From assembly GCA_025963635.1 (NCBI GenBank), contig JAOQAK010000038.1, positions 1-37,826 of the forward strand: a DNA stretch of 37,826 bases, given 5' to 3'. Source of the stretch: Ferruginibacter sp. (GTDB lineage: Bacteria > Bacteroidota > Bacteroidia > Chitinophagales > Chitinophagaceae). This document shows positions 18,734 to 26,293 of this stretch, piece by piece. Within the stretch, counting starts at the first letter, position 1. Each line of letters begins with the position of its first letter. The notes under the pieces are model-generated. The model worked only from the letters and a program-made list of their open reading frames with translations. It was not told the DNA's origin and did not search any database. The position numbers and the translations under genes are program-made.

Positions 18734-19765
18734 ATGAAGACGGATAGGAAAATAATATTCCTGGTAGCCATGAGCTTGCAGGTGGCAGGTATTTTACATG
18801 CCCAGGATCTTCATTTTTCACAATTTTTCAATTCACCACTTACCACTAATCCCGCAAACACGGGCTTTATACCAGATGCTGATTACAGGCTTGGGGCGCA
18901 TTACCGAAATCAATACTCTTCTATATTAAGTTCTCCCTATAAAACGATCAGTGTTTTTGGCGATGCACAGCTATTTCGTAACCAGATTGAAAATGGGTGG
19001 CTCGGCCTTGGAGGCTTGATACTGAGTGATGTTGCGGGAAGTGGTGGAATGCGTTCAACAAAAATTTATGGAAGTCTTGCCTACCACCAACAACTTGGAA
19101 ATAGTAGTTTGCTAAGTGCAGGTTTTAATGTTGGCTGGGCGAATAAGAGAATAGATGTCAGTAAACTTACTTTTCCTGACCAGTTTGATGGAAAATTTTT
19201 TGACAATGCATTGCCTTCGTCTGTGATTTTGACCAACAATAATGTAAGTTACCTGGATATACAGGTGGGCATGAACTATGCATATTTTCCAACCGAAGAC
19301 ATTTATATCAATGGCGGCTATTCAATTCACCATGTGAACGGTCCCCAGGAAACATTCTTCAGCAGTTCCCTCGACAGCAGTAAAATACCGATGCGTCATA
19401 TAGGATTTTTGAATGCATTATTAAAAGTAAATGATCGGGTAATTATAAACCCTAACATGTATTATACCAACCAGGCAAAGTCGAGTGAATTTGTGGTAGG
19501 ATTGAATGCAAATTATAATTTATCGGGAGAAGGAGGTGAAAAGCAATTGATAGTCGGTGTTTATTATCGTGCCGGGGATGCAGTAGTGCCGATGGTTGGT
19601 TTTGAAATCAAAAACATCCGCTTTACATTCAGTTACGATGCCACAACCTCGTCTCTTACAAAATACAATAATTTCCAGGGTGCAAACGAGCTAAGTATTA
19701 TAAAGAAAGGATTTTATAACGAAAATAATAGCGATACCCGCCAGGTTTTTTGTCCTAAGTTCTGA
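18734..19765 (+). CDS. PorP/SprF family T9SS outer-membrane protein
   Basis: This protein has 343 residues. I use the ATG at 18734 because it begins a good signal peptide (MKTDRKIIFLVAMSLQVAGI, then cleavage after HAQ); an upstream TTG adds eight unlikely residues. The mature start DLHFSQFFNSPLTTNPANTGF is the classic PorP/SprF opening. Other family segments are YRLGAHYRNQY and a barrel-like body of alternating strands ending RFTFSYDATTSSL. These proteins sit in the outer membrane and are thought to help attach or export type B cargo of T9SS. It directly follows a type B cargo gene, the usual arrangement, so the two are probably functional partners. Confidence 0.92.
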   Translation: MKTDRKIIFLVAMSLQVAGILHAQDLHFSQFFNSPLTTNPANTGFIPDADYRLGAHYRNQYSSILSSPYKTISVFGDAQLFRNQIENGWLGLGGLILSDVAGSGGMRSTKIYGSLAYHQQLGNSSLLSAGFNVGWANKRIDVSKLTFPDQFDGKFFDNALPSSVILTNNNVSYLDIQVGMNYAYFPTEDIYINGGYSIHHVNGPQETFFSSSLDSSKIPMRHIGFLNALLKVNDRVIINPNMYYTNQAKSSEFVVGLNANYNLSGEGGEKQLIVGVYYRAGDAVVPMVGFEIKNIRFTFSYDATTSSLTKYNNFQGANELSIIKKGFYNENNSDTRQVFCPKF

Positions 19766-19782
19766 TGATGATTCTAAGCTAA

Positions 19783-19812
19783 AGTGCCGGTAACATAACC
19801 AGTACCGGCACT
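19783..19812. terminator. Probable terminator hairpin between convergent genes
   Basis: There is a perfect 10-bp GC-rich stem: AGTGCCGGTA (19783-19792) with TACCGGCACT (19803-19812), around a 10-nt loop. It lies 17 nt after the PorP/SprF stop and 26 nt from the end of the opposing gene. The T-run after it is weak. Confidence 0.6.
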
Positions 19813-19838
19813 CTTCCAAAAAGTTTATTCGGATATTT

Positions 19839-20633
19839 TTATTCTTTCGAGATACTGATCTTAAAAGTATCTCCTTTGATATACTGGCGATATTTTTCTT
19901 TGATGGCTTCGGTTTGTTTTTTACCATTAATTAATAAGGTCTTGTCTTTATACTCAATGGTAAATCCTTCTTTTTGGTTGATCAGGCCATCTTTCTCCAT
20001 TTCGTTAAACATCTCCTTTGTTAACCGTAATTCAGCCTTTGCTTTCGCTATGCCGCTGTTGGCATTTTTCATCAGCTCATCTATATTGATCTTTTTTATC
20101 TCATTCCTGCTCTTTTCAATCTCTTGTTTGGCCTTCTCCATTTCTTTTTTAATTACCTCCATATTTATTTTTTCTATTTCCCTTTTTGCGTCCTGCAAAG
20201 AAAGCTTCACATCATTATTGAGTTTATTCCACTCTATCTCCTTTAATGCTGTTTTAACCCCTTGTTCAATTTTCGCAAAATCAATCTCTTTCATTGCACG
20301 ATCAATGTCGAGTTTTATTTTTTCAAAATCCACTTTATTAAGTGATGCTGTAATTTCTTTATGGATATTATCAAAATCAATTTTAGATATTTCCGCCTGC
20401 ATTTTAAGACTCTTATTATCCATGTTTTGAATGAGCTTATCAAAATCGCTAATGCTCATTTTCGCTTCCTTATCTTCGGTGTTTACCGGTATGGTGTCCT
20501 GTAGATCGGTTAAAGTATCTAATTTATCAATAGGACCAAAAGGGGTGTTTTGAAACGACATGGTTATTGCACCGATTAGCAGGCAAGCGACCAGTGCAGC
20601 GCATAATTTGTTTTCGCGGAAAATCTTGTTCAT
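19839..20633 (-). CDS. Membrane-anchored coiled-coil protein with 16-residue repeats
   Basis: This protein has 264 residues from the ATG at 20633; a TTG three codons upstream is an alternative. Residues about 10-28 (LCAALVACLLIGAITMSF) form a signal anchor. From about 70 to 135 four units repeat with an exact 16-residue period: KIDFDNIHKEITASLN, KVDFEKIKLDIDRAMK, EIDFAKIEQGVKTALK, EIEWNKLNNDVKLSLQ. After them comes a long charged helix (REIEKINMEVIKKEMEKAKQ). The C terminus (about 215-264) is a small domain ending FKISISKE. I do not recognise a named family. It resembles the extracytoplasmic tails of some Bacteroidota BlaR1/M56-type proteins, but has no peptidase part. A palindrome overlaps its promoter. 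Confidence 0.8.
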   Translation of the reverse strand: MNKIFRENKLCAALVACLLIGAITMSFQNTPFGPIDKLDTLTDLQDTIPVNTEDKEAKMSISDFDKLIQNMDNKSLKMQAEISKIDFDNIHKEITASLNKVDFEKIKLDIDRAMKEIDFAKIEQGVKTALKEIEWNKLNNDVKLSLQDAKREIEKINMEVIKKEMEKAKQEIEKSRNEIKKINIDELMKNANSGIAKAKAELRLTKEMFNEMEKDGLINQKEGFTIEYKDKTLLINGKKQTEAIKEKYRQYIKGDTFKISISKE

Positions 20634-20661
20634 GGCTATCAAGTTTGGTTTTGGGAATGTT

Positions 20662-20686
20662 TACGAATGTTTTCGTATCAAATATA
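20662..20686 (-). promoter_or_regulatory. Promoter -7 box with an overlapping palindromic operator
   Basis: TATATTTG on the minus strand (20679-20686) is a perfect -7 box. Right downstream, where transcription should begin, is TACGAA (20662-20667), TGTT, TTCGTA (20672-20677), a perfect 6-bp inverted repeat. No good -33 TTG at 19 nt was found. A repressor bound here would block the start of the coiled-coil gene. The regulator is not identified. Confidence 0.5.
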
Positions 20687-20861
20687 ATCTCTCTTTTAAC
20701 ATATTTATAATTGTTTAATAATTTTAACATTTTATAGTATGTGATTGAAAAAGGGTATTTTATAAAATGAGCATTTTATACGAGTTTTACAAACAAATTC
20801 AACTGGTTTATAGCGGTTTAGAATTTTGATTGTTTCGTATTCACACTCAATAGGTAAGCAC

Positions 20862-21479
20862 ATGAAAAAATTAATGCTCTCAGTAATATTCTTCAGTTGC
20901 GTTTTCATAGGGAAAGCACAGGACGAGGATGATAGAGAGGAAAGTACCGGTGGATTTAAAAAAGAAAATCTTTTTACCGGGGGCAATGTCAATGCTTCCT
21001 TCTTTAATGGGACTACGGCATTGGGTGTTACGCCTTATTTTGGCTATAGCATTACCAATTGGCTGGATGCTGCGGTGAGTTTAAATTTCAATTATATATC
21101 CCAGAGAGATGTTTACACTTATGGGGATAAGGAGCGGCAAACGATTGTAGGGCCAGGAGCTTTTGTAAGAGTTTTTCCTGTAAAATTTTTATTTGCACAA
21201 GCTCAATTTGAGCATAATTTTTTAACGCAAAAATATATACAGGCACCGAATAGCAGTTACACACGTGACAAGTTTACAACTGATGTCAACAGTTTGCTGC
21301 TGGGGATTGGTTATGCTTCGGGAAGGGAAGCGTATAATAAATCGTACTATTATATTTCGCTGTCATTTGACGTGCTGAAACTCGCCAATTCGCCCTATGT
21401 AGATAATTTGCAAAGAGGTATACCCATCATCAATGCCGGTTTCAATATTGCGTTATTCCAGGGCGGCGGACGCAGGTAG
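20862..21479 (+). CDS. Outer-membrane beta-barrel-like protein
   Basis: This protein has 205 residues. The ATG at 20862 has a GGTAA-type site upstream and gives a signal peptide (MKKLMLSVIFFSCVFIGKAQ). The mature protein starts with an acidic stretch (DEDDREES), then alternating amphipathic strands with aromatic ends: VTPYFGYSITNWLDAAVSLN, GAFVRVFPVKFLFAQAQF, SYYYISLSFDVLKL. This is typical of small 8-stranded outer-membrane barrels in Bacteroidota. No named subfamily or substrate can be given. It is divergent from the coiled-coil protein gene, with about 230 nt between the starts. It runs towards the LOG-family gene, whose stop is only 6 nt away. Confidence 0.8.
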   Translation: MKKLMLSVIFFSCVFIGKAQDEDDREESTGGFKKENLFTGGNVNASFFNGTTALGVTPYFGYSITNWLDAAVSLNFNYISQRDVYTYGDKERQTIVGPGAFVRVFPVKFLFAQAQFEHNFLTQKYIQAPNSSYTRDKFTTDVNSLLLGIGYASGREAYNKSYYYISLSFDVLKLANSPYVDNLQRGIPIINAGFNIALFQGGGRR

Positions 21480-21485
21480 CTATTG

Positions 21486-22016
21486 TTAAACGAAAATTTC
21501 GTGCGGATCATTTACAACAGTGAATGCCCTTTCGAGGCTGTTGTATAAGAAGTTTTCCTGCAACATCTTTTCCATGTGACCAAACAAAAGATCATAAAAG
21601 CCGCCGGTATTTAACATGAAGATAGGCTTGTCATGAATACTCAACTGGTTCCAGGTAAGCATTTCAAATAACTCATCCAGGGTACCAAACCCACCTGGCA
21701 AAATAATTGCCGCATCGCATTTTTCATACATCATTCGTTTTCGGGTATGCATGTTTTCTACCACTATTAATTCTGAAATACCCTCGTGCTGCTGTTCCCA
21801 ACCAAGAATCACTTCGGGTATAATTCCAATTACCTGTCCTTTTTTTTCTAAAACGGCATTTGCAACTGCACCCATTATGCCCATATTACCCCCACCATAA
21901 ATTAGTAAGATGTTTTTTTCGGCCAACAGGTGTCCCAGTGTTGTGGCATGCTGCGTGTATAGTTGGTTGTTACCGGGTTTACTACCACAAAAAACCGCAA
22001 TCGACTTAAACTCCAT
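21486..22016 (-). CDS. LOG-family (TIGR00730) nucleoside 5'-monophosphate phosphoribohydrolase-like protein
   Basis: This protein has 176 residues. Signature motifs are VFCGSKPG near the N terminus, GGGNMGIMG (41-49), MHTRKRMM (about 90-97) and PGGFGTLDE (107-115), which supply the phosphate-binding loop and the catalytic Arg/Glu of the lysine-decarboxylase-like/LOG fold. Members cleave the N-glycosidic bond of nucleoside monophosphates (cytokinin riboside monophosphate in plants and some bacteria). The bacterial role here is unclear and may be nucleotide salvage. It has its own promoter and ends 6 nt from a convergent gene with no terminator seen between. Confidence 0.93.
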   Translation of the reverse strand: MEFKSIAVFCGSKPGNNQLYTQHATTLGHLLAEKNILLIYGGGNMGIMGAVANAVLEKKGQVIGIIPEVILGWEQQHEGISELIVVENMHTRKRMMYEKCDAAIILPGGFGTLDELFEMLTWNQLSIHDKPIFMLNTGGFYDLLFGHMEKMLQENFLYNSLERAFTVVNDPHEIFV

Positions 22017-22039
22017 ATATCTTTACAAATATTTATAAG

Positions 22040-22069
22040 CAAAGACACAAAGAATTTTTATATTTTCAA
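22040..22069 (-). promoter_or_regulatory. Bacteroidota-type promoter of the LOG-family gene
   Basis: On the minus strand there is TTG (22067-22069), 19 nt, then TGTCTTTG (22040-22047), one mismatch from TAnnTTTG. The start of transcription should be near 22035, about 18 nt upstream of the ATG at 22016. Confidence 0.5.
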
Positions 22070-22096
22070 CCATATATATTTAAAACCAACCGGTGC

Positions 22097-23638
22097 ATGT
22101 CTCCACTTATCTTGTTTTCTTTCGTTATAGGTTATTTTATTTTGCTTTTGGTAGTTGCCTGGTTTACCAGTCGCAATGCAAACAATGAATCTTTTTTTAT
22201 CGGTAACCGCAATAGTAACTGGATGCTTGTTGCATTTGGAATGATTGGTACCTCCCTTAGCGGGGTTACTTTTGTAAGCGTACCCGGTGGCGTAGGCGAT
22301 ATGGCTGATCATGGCTTTAAAGGCTTTGCCTATATGCAGGTGGCCATAGGATATTTAATCGGCTATACCGTTATAGCATTTGTATTACTACCGTTATATT
22401 ATCGGCTCAATCTTACTTCTATATACAATTACCTGCTGCAACGATTTGGAGCGGTAGCATACAAAACAGGAGCGCTTTTTTTTATTATCAGTCGTACCGT
22501 AGGAGCCACAGCACGCCTGTACCTTGTTATCAATGTACTGCAGTTTTTTATTCTTGATAAACTCGGGGTACCGTTTGTTGTTACTTCCGCCGTCATCTTA
22601 TCAATGATCCTGTTGTATACGTTTGAAGGAGGCGTAAAAACCATTGTTTATACTGATACGCTACAAACGACCCTGATGATTTCGGGATTGATCATTTGTA
22701 TCGTATACATTTTGAATAACCTTCATTTATCTACAGGCGAAGCATTAACCCAACTGAGTTCGAAAGGGTATCTCAATATATTTAATACGGATGTGAATAG
22801 TAAAGGCTTTTTTGTAAAGCAGATTATCGGGGGGGCATTCATCACAATCGCCATGACGGGACTAGACCAGGAAATGATGCAAAAGAACATTAGCGTAAAA
22901 CGTTTGGCTGATTCTCAAAAAAATGTAATCACGCTGGCAATTATTTTGGTTTCCGTTTTATTTTTATTCCTGCTATTGGGCGGACTGCTGTACCTGTATG
23001 GCAATGCTAATGGTGCTGTATACCAGGACGTGGTGGTCAATGGTAAAACTGTCAGGCATTTCCTTTTGAATGGAGTAAATGTTATCGGGGATAAAGCATT
23101 TCCTTCCATTATACTCAATTATTTTCCACCGGCGGTAGGCATTATGTTTATTATAGCGCTTATATCTGCCTTATTCCCCAGTGCAGATGGAGCTTTAACG
23201 GCTTTAACCTCTTCTTTTTGTATTGATATTCTTGGTATCAAGGAGCGAAATGATCTTGACGAAAAACATAAGAAGCGTCTTCGCTTAATTGTTCACCTGT
23301 CATTTACTATCGTGTTTTTATTTTGTATCATGGTATTTAAAGCATTGAACGATAACAGCATCATTGATAAGATACTGGATCTTGCGGGTTATACTTACGG
23401 GCCCTTGCTTGGTTTATTTGCTTTTGGTATTTTTACAAAAAAACAACTGCCAAATACCCTCATGGTTACTCTGTTGTGCCTGATTGCGCCCGTTTTATCC
23501 TATATCATCAGCATGAATGCTAAAAGCTGGTTTAATGGTTACCAGGTTGGTATTGAGTTGTTGATCATTAACGGGTTAATTACTTTTATCGGATTATGGG
23601 CAATTTCTGTTAACAAAAAGCCAGGGATAAACGCATAA
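22097..23638 (+). CDS. Sodium:solute symporter (SSS family)
   Basis: This 513-residue membrane protein has about 13 hydrophobic segments. The N terminus (SPLILFSFVIGYFILLLVVA) enters the membrane at once, followed by the SSS segment FFIGNRNSNWMLVAFGMIGT and GVTFVSVPGG. These match the first helices of Na+-coupled LeuT-fold carriers. MTGLDQEMMQKNISVK (about 253-268) and FPSADGALTALTSSF (about 357-371) are characteristic of the family. It imports a small organic solute with Na+. The substrate cannot be read from the sequence. It is followed after 5 nt by an O-methyltransferase, so the two are likely co-transcribed. Confidence 0.92.
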   Translation: MSPLILFSFVIGYFILLLVVAWFTSRNANNESFFIGNRNSNWMLVAFGMIGTSLSGVTFVSVPGGVGDMADHGFKGFAYMQVAIGYLIGYTVIAFVLLPLYYRLNLTSIYNYLLQRFGAVAYKTGALFFIISRTVGATARLYLVINVLQFFILDKLGVPFVVTSAVILSMILLYTFEGGVKTIVYTDTLQTTLMISGLIICIVYILNNLHLSTGEALTQLSSKGYLNIFNTDVNSKGFFVKQIIGGAFITIAMTGLDQEMMQKNISVKRLADSQKNVITLAIILVSVLFLFLLLGGLLYLYGNANGAVYQDVVVNGKTVRHFLLNGVNVIGDKAFPSIILNYFPPAVGIMFIIALISALFPSADGALTALTSSFCIDILGIKERNDLDEKHKKRLRLIVHLSFTIVFLFCIMVFKALNDNSIIDKILDLAGYTYGPLLGLFAFGIFTKKQLPNTLMVTLLCLIAPVLSYIISMNAKSWFNGYQVGIELLIINGLITFIGLWAISVNKKPGINA

Positions 23639-23643
23639 ATATT

Positions 23644-24279
23644 ATGGAATTGGTACATCACCTTGCAGAACAATATGCAGCTGCTTTTACTTCGCCCGAG
23701 GATGAACTGATTCAGGCGGTGGCAGAGCATACTCAAACGCACCCTCACGCCCATATGCTCAGTGGCCACGTACAGGGTACGTTTTTGACAATCATAAGTT
23801 CTTTATTGCAGCCCCGGAGAATTTTGGAAATTGGTACATTTACCGGTTACAGCGCCTTGTGTTTGGCCAAGGGATTAACGAGCGATGGTACACTGCACAC
23901 GATTGAATTGAGAGCGGAAGATGCCGCCACGGCCGGGGAATATTTTAACAAATCGCCTGAAAAGGAAAAGATAATTTTACATGTTGGAAACGCGAAGGAC
24001 ATCATCCCGTCTTTAATGGAAATATGGGACATTGTTTTCATTGATGCAGATAAACCTTCGTATATTGATTATTACGAGCTAATTTTGCCAACGGTAAAAC
24101 GCAACGGGCTGATCATTGCCGACAATGTTTTATTCCATGGCCAGGTGTTGGAAGAAAATATCAGTAGAAAAAATGCAGTTGCCATTCATGCCTTCAACAT
24201 TCACGTAAAGGAAGATCCAAGAGTAGAGCAGTCAATACTAACCATTCGGGACGGACTAATGATGATTAGGAAACTGTGA
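23644..24279 (+). CDS. SAM-dependent O-methyltransferase (class I, PF01596-like)
   Basis: This protein has 211 residues. Motif I is LEIGTFTGYSALCLA (about 60-74), which binds S-adenosylmethionine. DIVFIDADKPSYIDYYELIL (about 130-149) holds the metal-ligand Asp residues of the catechol/caffeoyl-CoA O-methyltransferase family, and GLIIADNVLFHGQV follows. A metal-dependent methyl transfer to a catechol-like hydroxyl is the family reaction; the substrate is not known. It begins 5 nt after the symporter stop. Confidence 0.92.
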   Translation: MELVHHLAEQYAAAFTSPEDELIQAVAEHTQTHPHAHMLSGHVQGTFLTIISSLLQPRRILEIGTFTGYSALCLAKGLTSDGTLHTIELRAEDAATAGEYFNKSPEKEKIILHVGNAKDIIPSLMEIWDIVFIDADKPSYIDYYELILPTVKRNGLIIADNVLFHGQVLEENISRKNAVAIHAFNIHVKEDPRVEQSILTIRDGLMMIRKL

Positions 24280-24358
24280 TAAACGGGGGATGTAATAAAA
24301 AATTACAAAAAAGCGTTTTCTGTTATATTGACTTTAAATTTAAAAGATTCAACAGGAT

Positions 24359-25573
24359 ATGATCAAAAAAATATTTCAACTGGCCATCTTTTTGGGCGTT
24401 TTAACACTATCCTTAAATGCCCAAACGTTAACTCCTGAGCAGTATATAGCGCTCTACAAAGACATAGCCATTAAAGAAATGAGGCGCATGGGAGTTCCGG
24501 CCGCGATTACGTTGGCACAGGGCTTACTCGAAACAGAAAGTGGGAACAGCGAATTGTTGAGAAAGTCGAATAATCATTTCGGAATTAAGTGTAAAAGTAA
24601 CTGGACTGCCGCCGGAGTATCCCACGATGATGACGCAGCCGGCGAATGTTTCCGAACCTACAAAAATGCAGAAGAATCTTACCGTGACCACAGCAATTTT
24701 CTGCGTGGTGGTGAACGATATGCTTTTCTATTTGACCTCGATCCCACTGACTACAAAGCATGGGCAAGGGGGTTGAAGACAGCTGGTTATGCTACTAATC
24801 CAAAATACCCCAACATTTTAATCAGGCATATTGAGCAATTTAATTTACAGCAATATTCACTTGCGGGAGCTGCAGATGTGCCAAAGTTTGAGCGTAGCAA
24901 GTATAAAGATGATCCGGTAGTTTTTGACAAAAATGAAACCATGCAAAAAGATCCGGAACCCGCTGAAAAGACCCTCAGTGGTTCTCTTGCAAACCTGGAT
25001 AGTAAAGATGATGGGAGCACTGCTGCTGCCAATAGCGGAGATAATACAAGTTTTATAAACGGAAGTAAATGTATTTATGCCAAAAAAGGCACTTCACTCT
25101 TGGCAATTGCCAGCCGCTTTAATGTTAACCTGCATAAGCTTTTAGACATTAACGAACTGGAAGAGGATGGAATATTGGAACAGGATCAGTTGATCTTCCT
25201 CCAAAAAAAATCCAGGAATGGTGAAAAGGATTTCGTGATCGTTCAGAAAAAGGAAACCTTGTATGATGTAGCCCAGAAAAACGGGATACAATTGCAAAGC
25301 TTGCTGGATTATAATCAATTGAATGAAGATGGCGATGTATTTCCCGGTACAAGATTGTATTTGAAAGCAGTTGCAAGGCCGATCCAGGCTAAAATGATCA
25401 TTAACGAACCTGCAAATAATAAAGGCAAAACCGTTCTTCACCAGGTGCAACCGCGGGAAGGCCTGTATGCAGTTGCCAAAAAATACAACGTCACGGTGCA
25501 ACAGCTGAAGCAGTGGAATAACTTGGCCTCTGAAGACTTGAAAATAGGCCAGCAATTAATTGTTGGAAAATAA
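24359..25573 (+). CDS. Glucosaminidase (GH73-like) with three LysM domains
   Basis: This protein has 404 residues with a signal peptide (MIKKIFQLAIFLGVLTLSLN, then cleavage after AQ). The glucosaminidase domain spans about 25-165, with the GH73 signature AITLAQGLLETESGNSELL containing the likely catalytic Glu, then NNHFGIKCK and YRDHSNFLRGGERYAFLF. After a low-complexity linker (about 170-230) come three LysM units at about 235-280, 288-335 and 358-403. They bind peptidoglycan. The enzyme should cleave the beta-1,4 bond between GlcNAc and MurNAc in the periplasm for wall remodelling or daughter-cell separation. Confidence 0.93.
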   Translation: MIKKIFQLAIFLGVLTLSLNAQTLTPEQYIALYKDIAIKEMRRMGVPAAITLAQGLLETESGNSELLRKSNNHFGIKCKSNWTAAGVSHDDDAAGECFRTYKNAEESYRDHSNFLRGGERYAFLFDLDPTDYKAWARGLKTAGYATNPKYPNILIRHIEQFNLQQYSLAGAADVPKFERSKYKDDPVVFDKNETMQKDPEPAEKTLSGSLANLDSKDDGSTAAANSGDNTSFINGSKCIYAKKGTSLLAIASRFNVNLHKLLDINELEEDGILEQDQLIFLQKKSRNGEKDFVIVQKKETLYDVAQKNGIQLQSLLDYNQLNEDGDVFPGTRLYLKAVARPIQAKMIINEPANNKGKTVLHQVQPREGLYAVAKKYNVTVQQLKQWNNLASEDLKIGQQLIVGK

Positions 25574-25688
25574 TTAACACATCAGCCGGCAAGGATCGAA
25601 GTAGAGCAGTTTATTTCAATAAGTTGCTTTTGGGCGAGGCAGTAAAAATCAACTAAAATCCAATTTCAATAAACCTAAACAATCCCTC

Positions 25689-26228
25689 ATGTCAGTTATC
25701 CAGGTCAATGATAAAAAATTTCAGCCTTATATCAGCGCAGCTGAAATTCAGCACCGGATAGCATCACTGGCTGCCCGTATCAATGAAGATTATAAAGGTA
25801 AGCGGCCGTTGTTTATCGCCATTTTAAACGGTTCATTTATGTTTGCCTCAGACCTGTTTAAAGAAATTACGATTGATGCAGAAATATGTTTTATCAAGCT
25901 GGCTTCCTACAAAGGTACCCGCTCTACCGGAAATGTAATTACCTCCATTGGTCTGGACGAGCCACTCGTTAACCGGCATGTGGTAATCATAGAAGATATC
26001 GTGGATACCGGAAATACACTCAATAAGTTTTTACCTCAACTGTATAACCAGCAGCCGGCATCCCTTAAGATTGCTGCTTTACTACATAAGCCGGAAGCGT
26101 TGGAATATCCCATTGTAATTGATTACCTGGGTTTTAATGTTCCTGATAAGTTTCTCCTTGGTTTCGGACTCGATTTTGATGGACTGGGCCGGAATTTAGC
26201 GGAAATATACCAGTTGATAGAAGAGTAG
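25689..26228 (+). CDS. hpt: Hypoxanthine phosphoribosyltransferase
   Basis: This protein has 179 residues, the usual Hpt size. The PRPP-binding loop is VVIIEDIVDTGNTL (about 98-111), with the two acidic residues that bind the ribose hydroxyls. AILNGSFMFASDL (about 44-56) is the typical early loop, and SYKGTRSTG (about 73-81) the flexible catalytic loop. It converts hypoxanthine or guanine plus PRPP to IMP or GMP in purine salvage. A 115-nt gap separates it from the glucosaminidase gene. Confidence 0.95.
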   Translation: MSVIQVNDKKFQPYISAAEIQHRIASLAARINEDYKGKRPLFIAILNGSFMFASDLFKEITIDAEICFIKLASYKGTRSTGNVITSIGLDEPLVNRHVVIIEDIVDTGNTLNKFLPQLYNQQPASLKIAALLHKPEALEYPIVIDYLGFNVPDKFLLGFGLDFDGLGRNLAEIYQLIEE

Positions 26229-26280
26229 CTGCCCGCAAAGACAAGGATGTTGGTGTTAATAGAATACTTTTTATTAAACG

Positions 26281-26288
26281 TAACTTTA
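26281..26288 (+). promoter_or_regulatory. -7 box 5 nt before a TTG start (possible leaderless mRNA)
   Basis: TAACTTTA, one base from TAnnTTTG, is followed by GCCTG and then the TTG start of the VWA gene. No -33 TTG lies 19 nt upstream, which weakens the call. Confidence 0.35.
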
Positions 26289-26293
26289 GCCTG

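Noticed and set aside
19876..20430. A 184-codon plus-strand open frame opposite the coiled-coil gene
   Set aside because: It is antisense to a gene with a clear repeat structure, is made almost only of Ser, Ile, Phe and Leu as expected from the reverse of a Lys/Glu-rich helix, and has no ribosome site.
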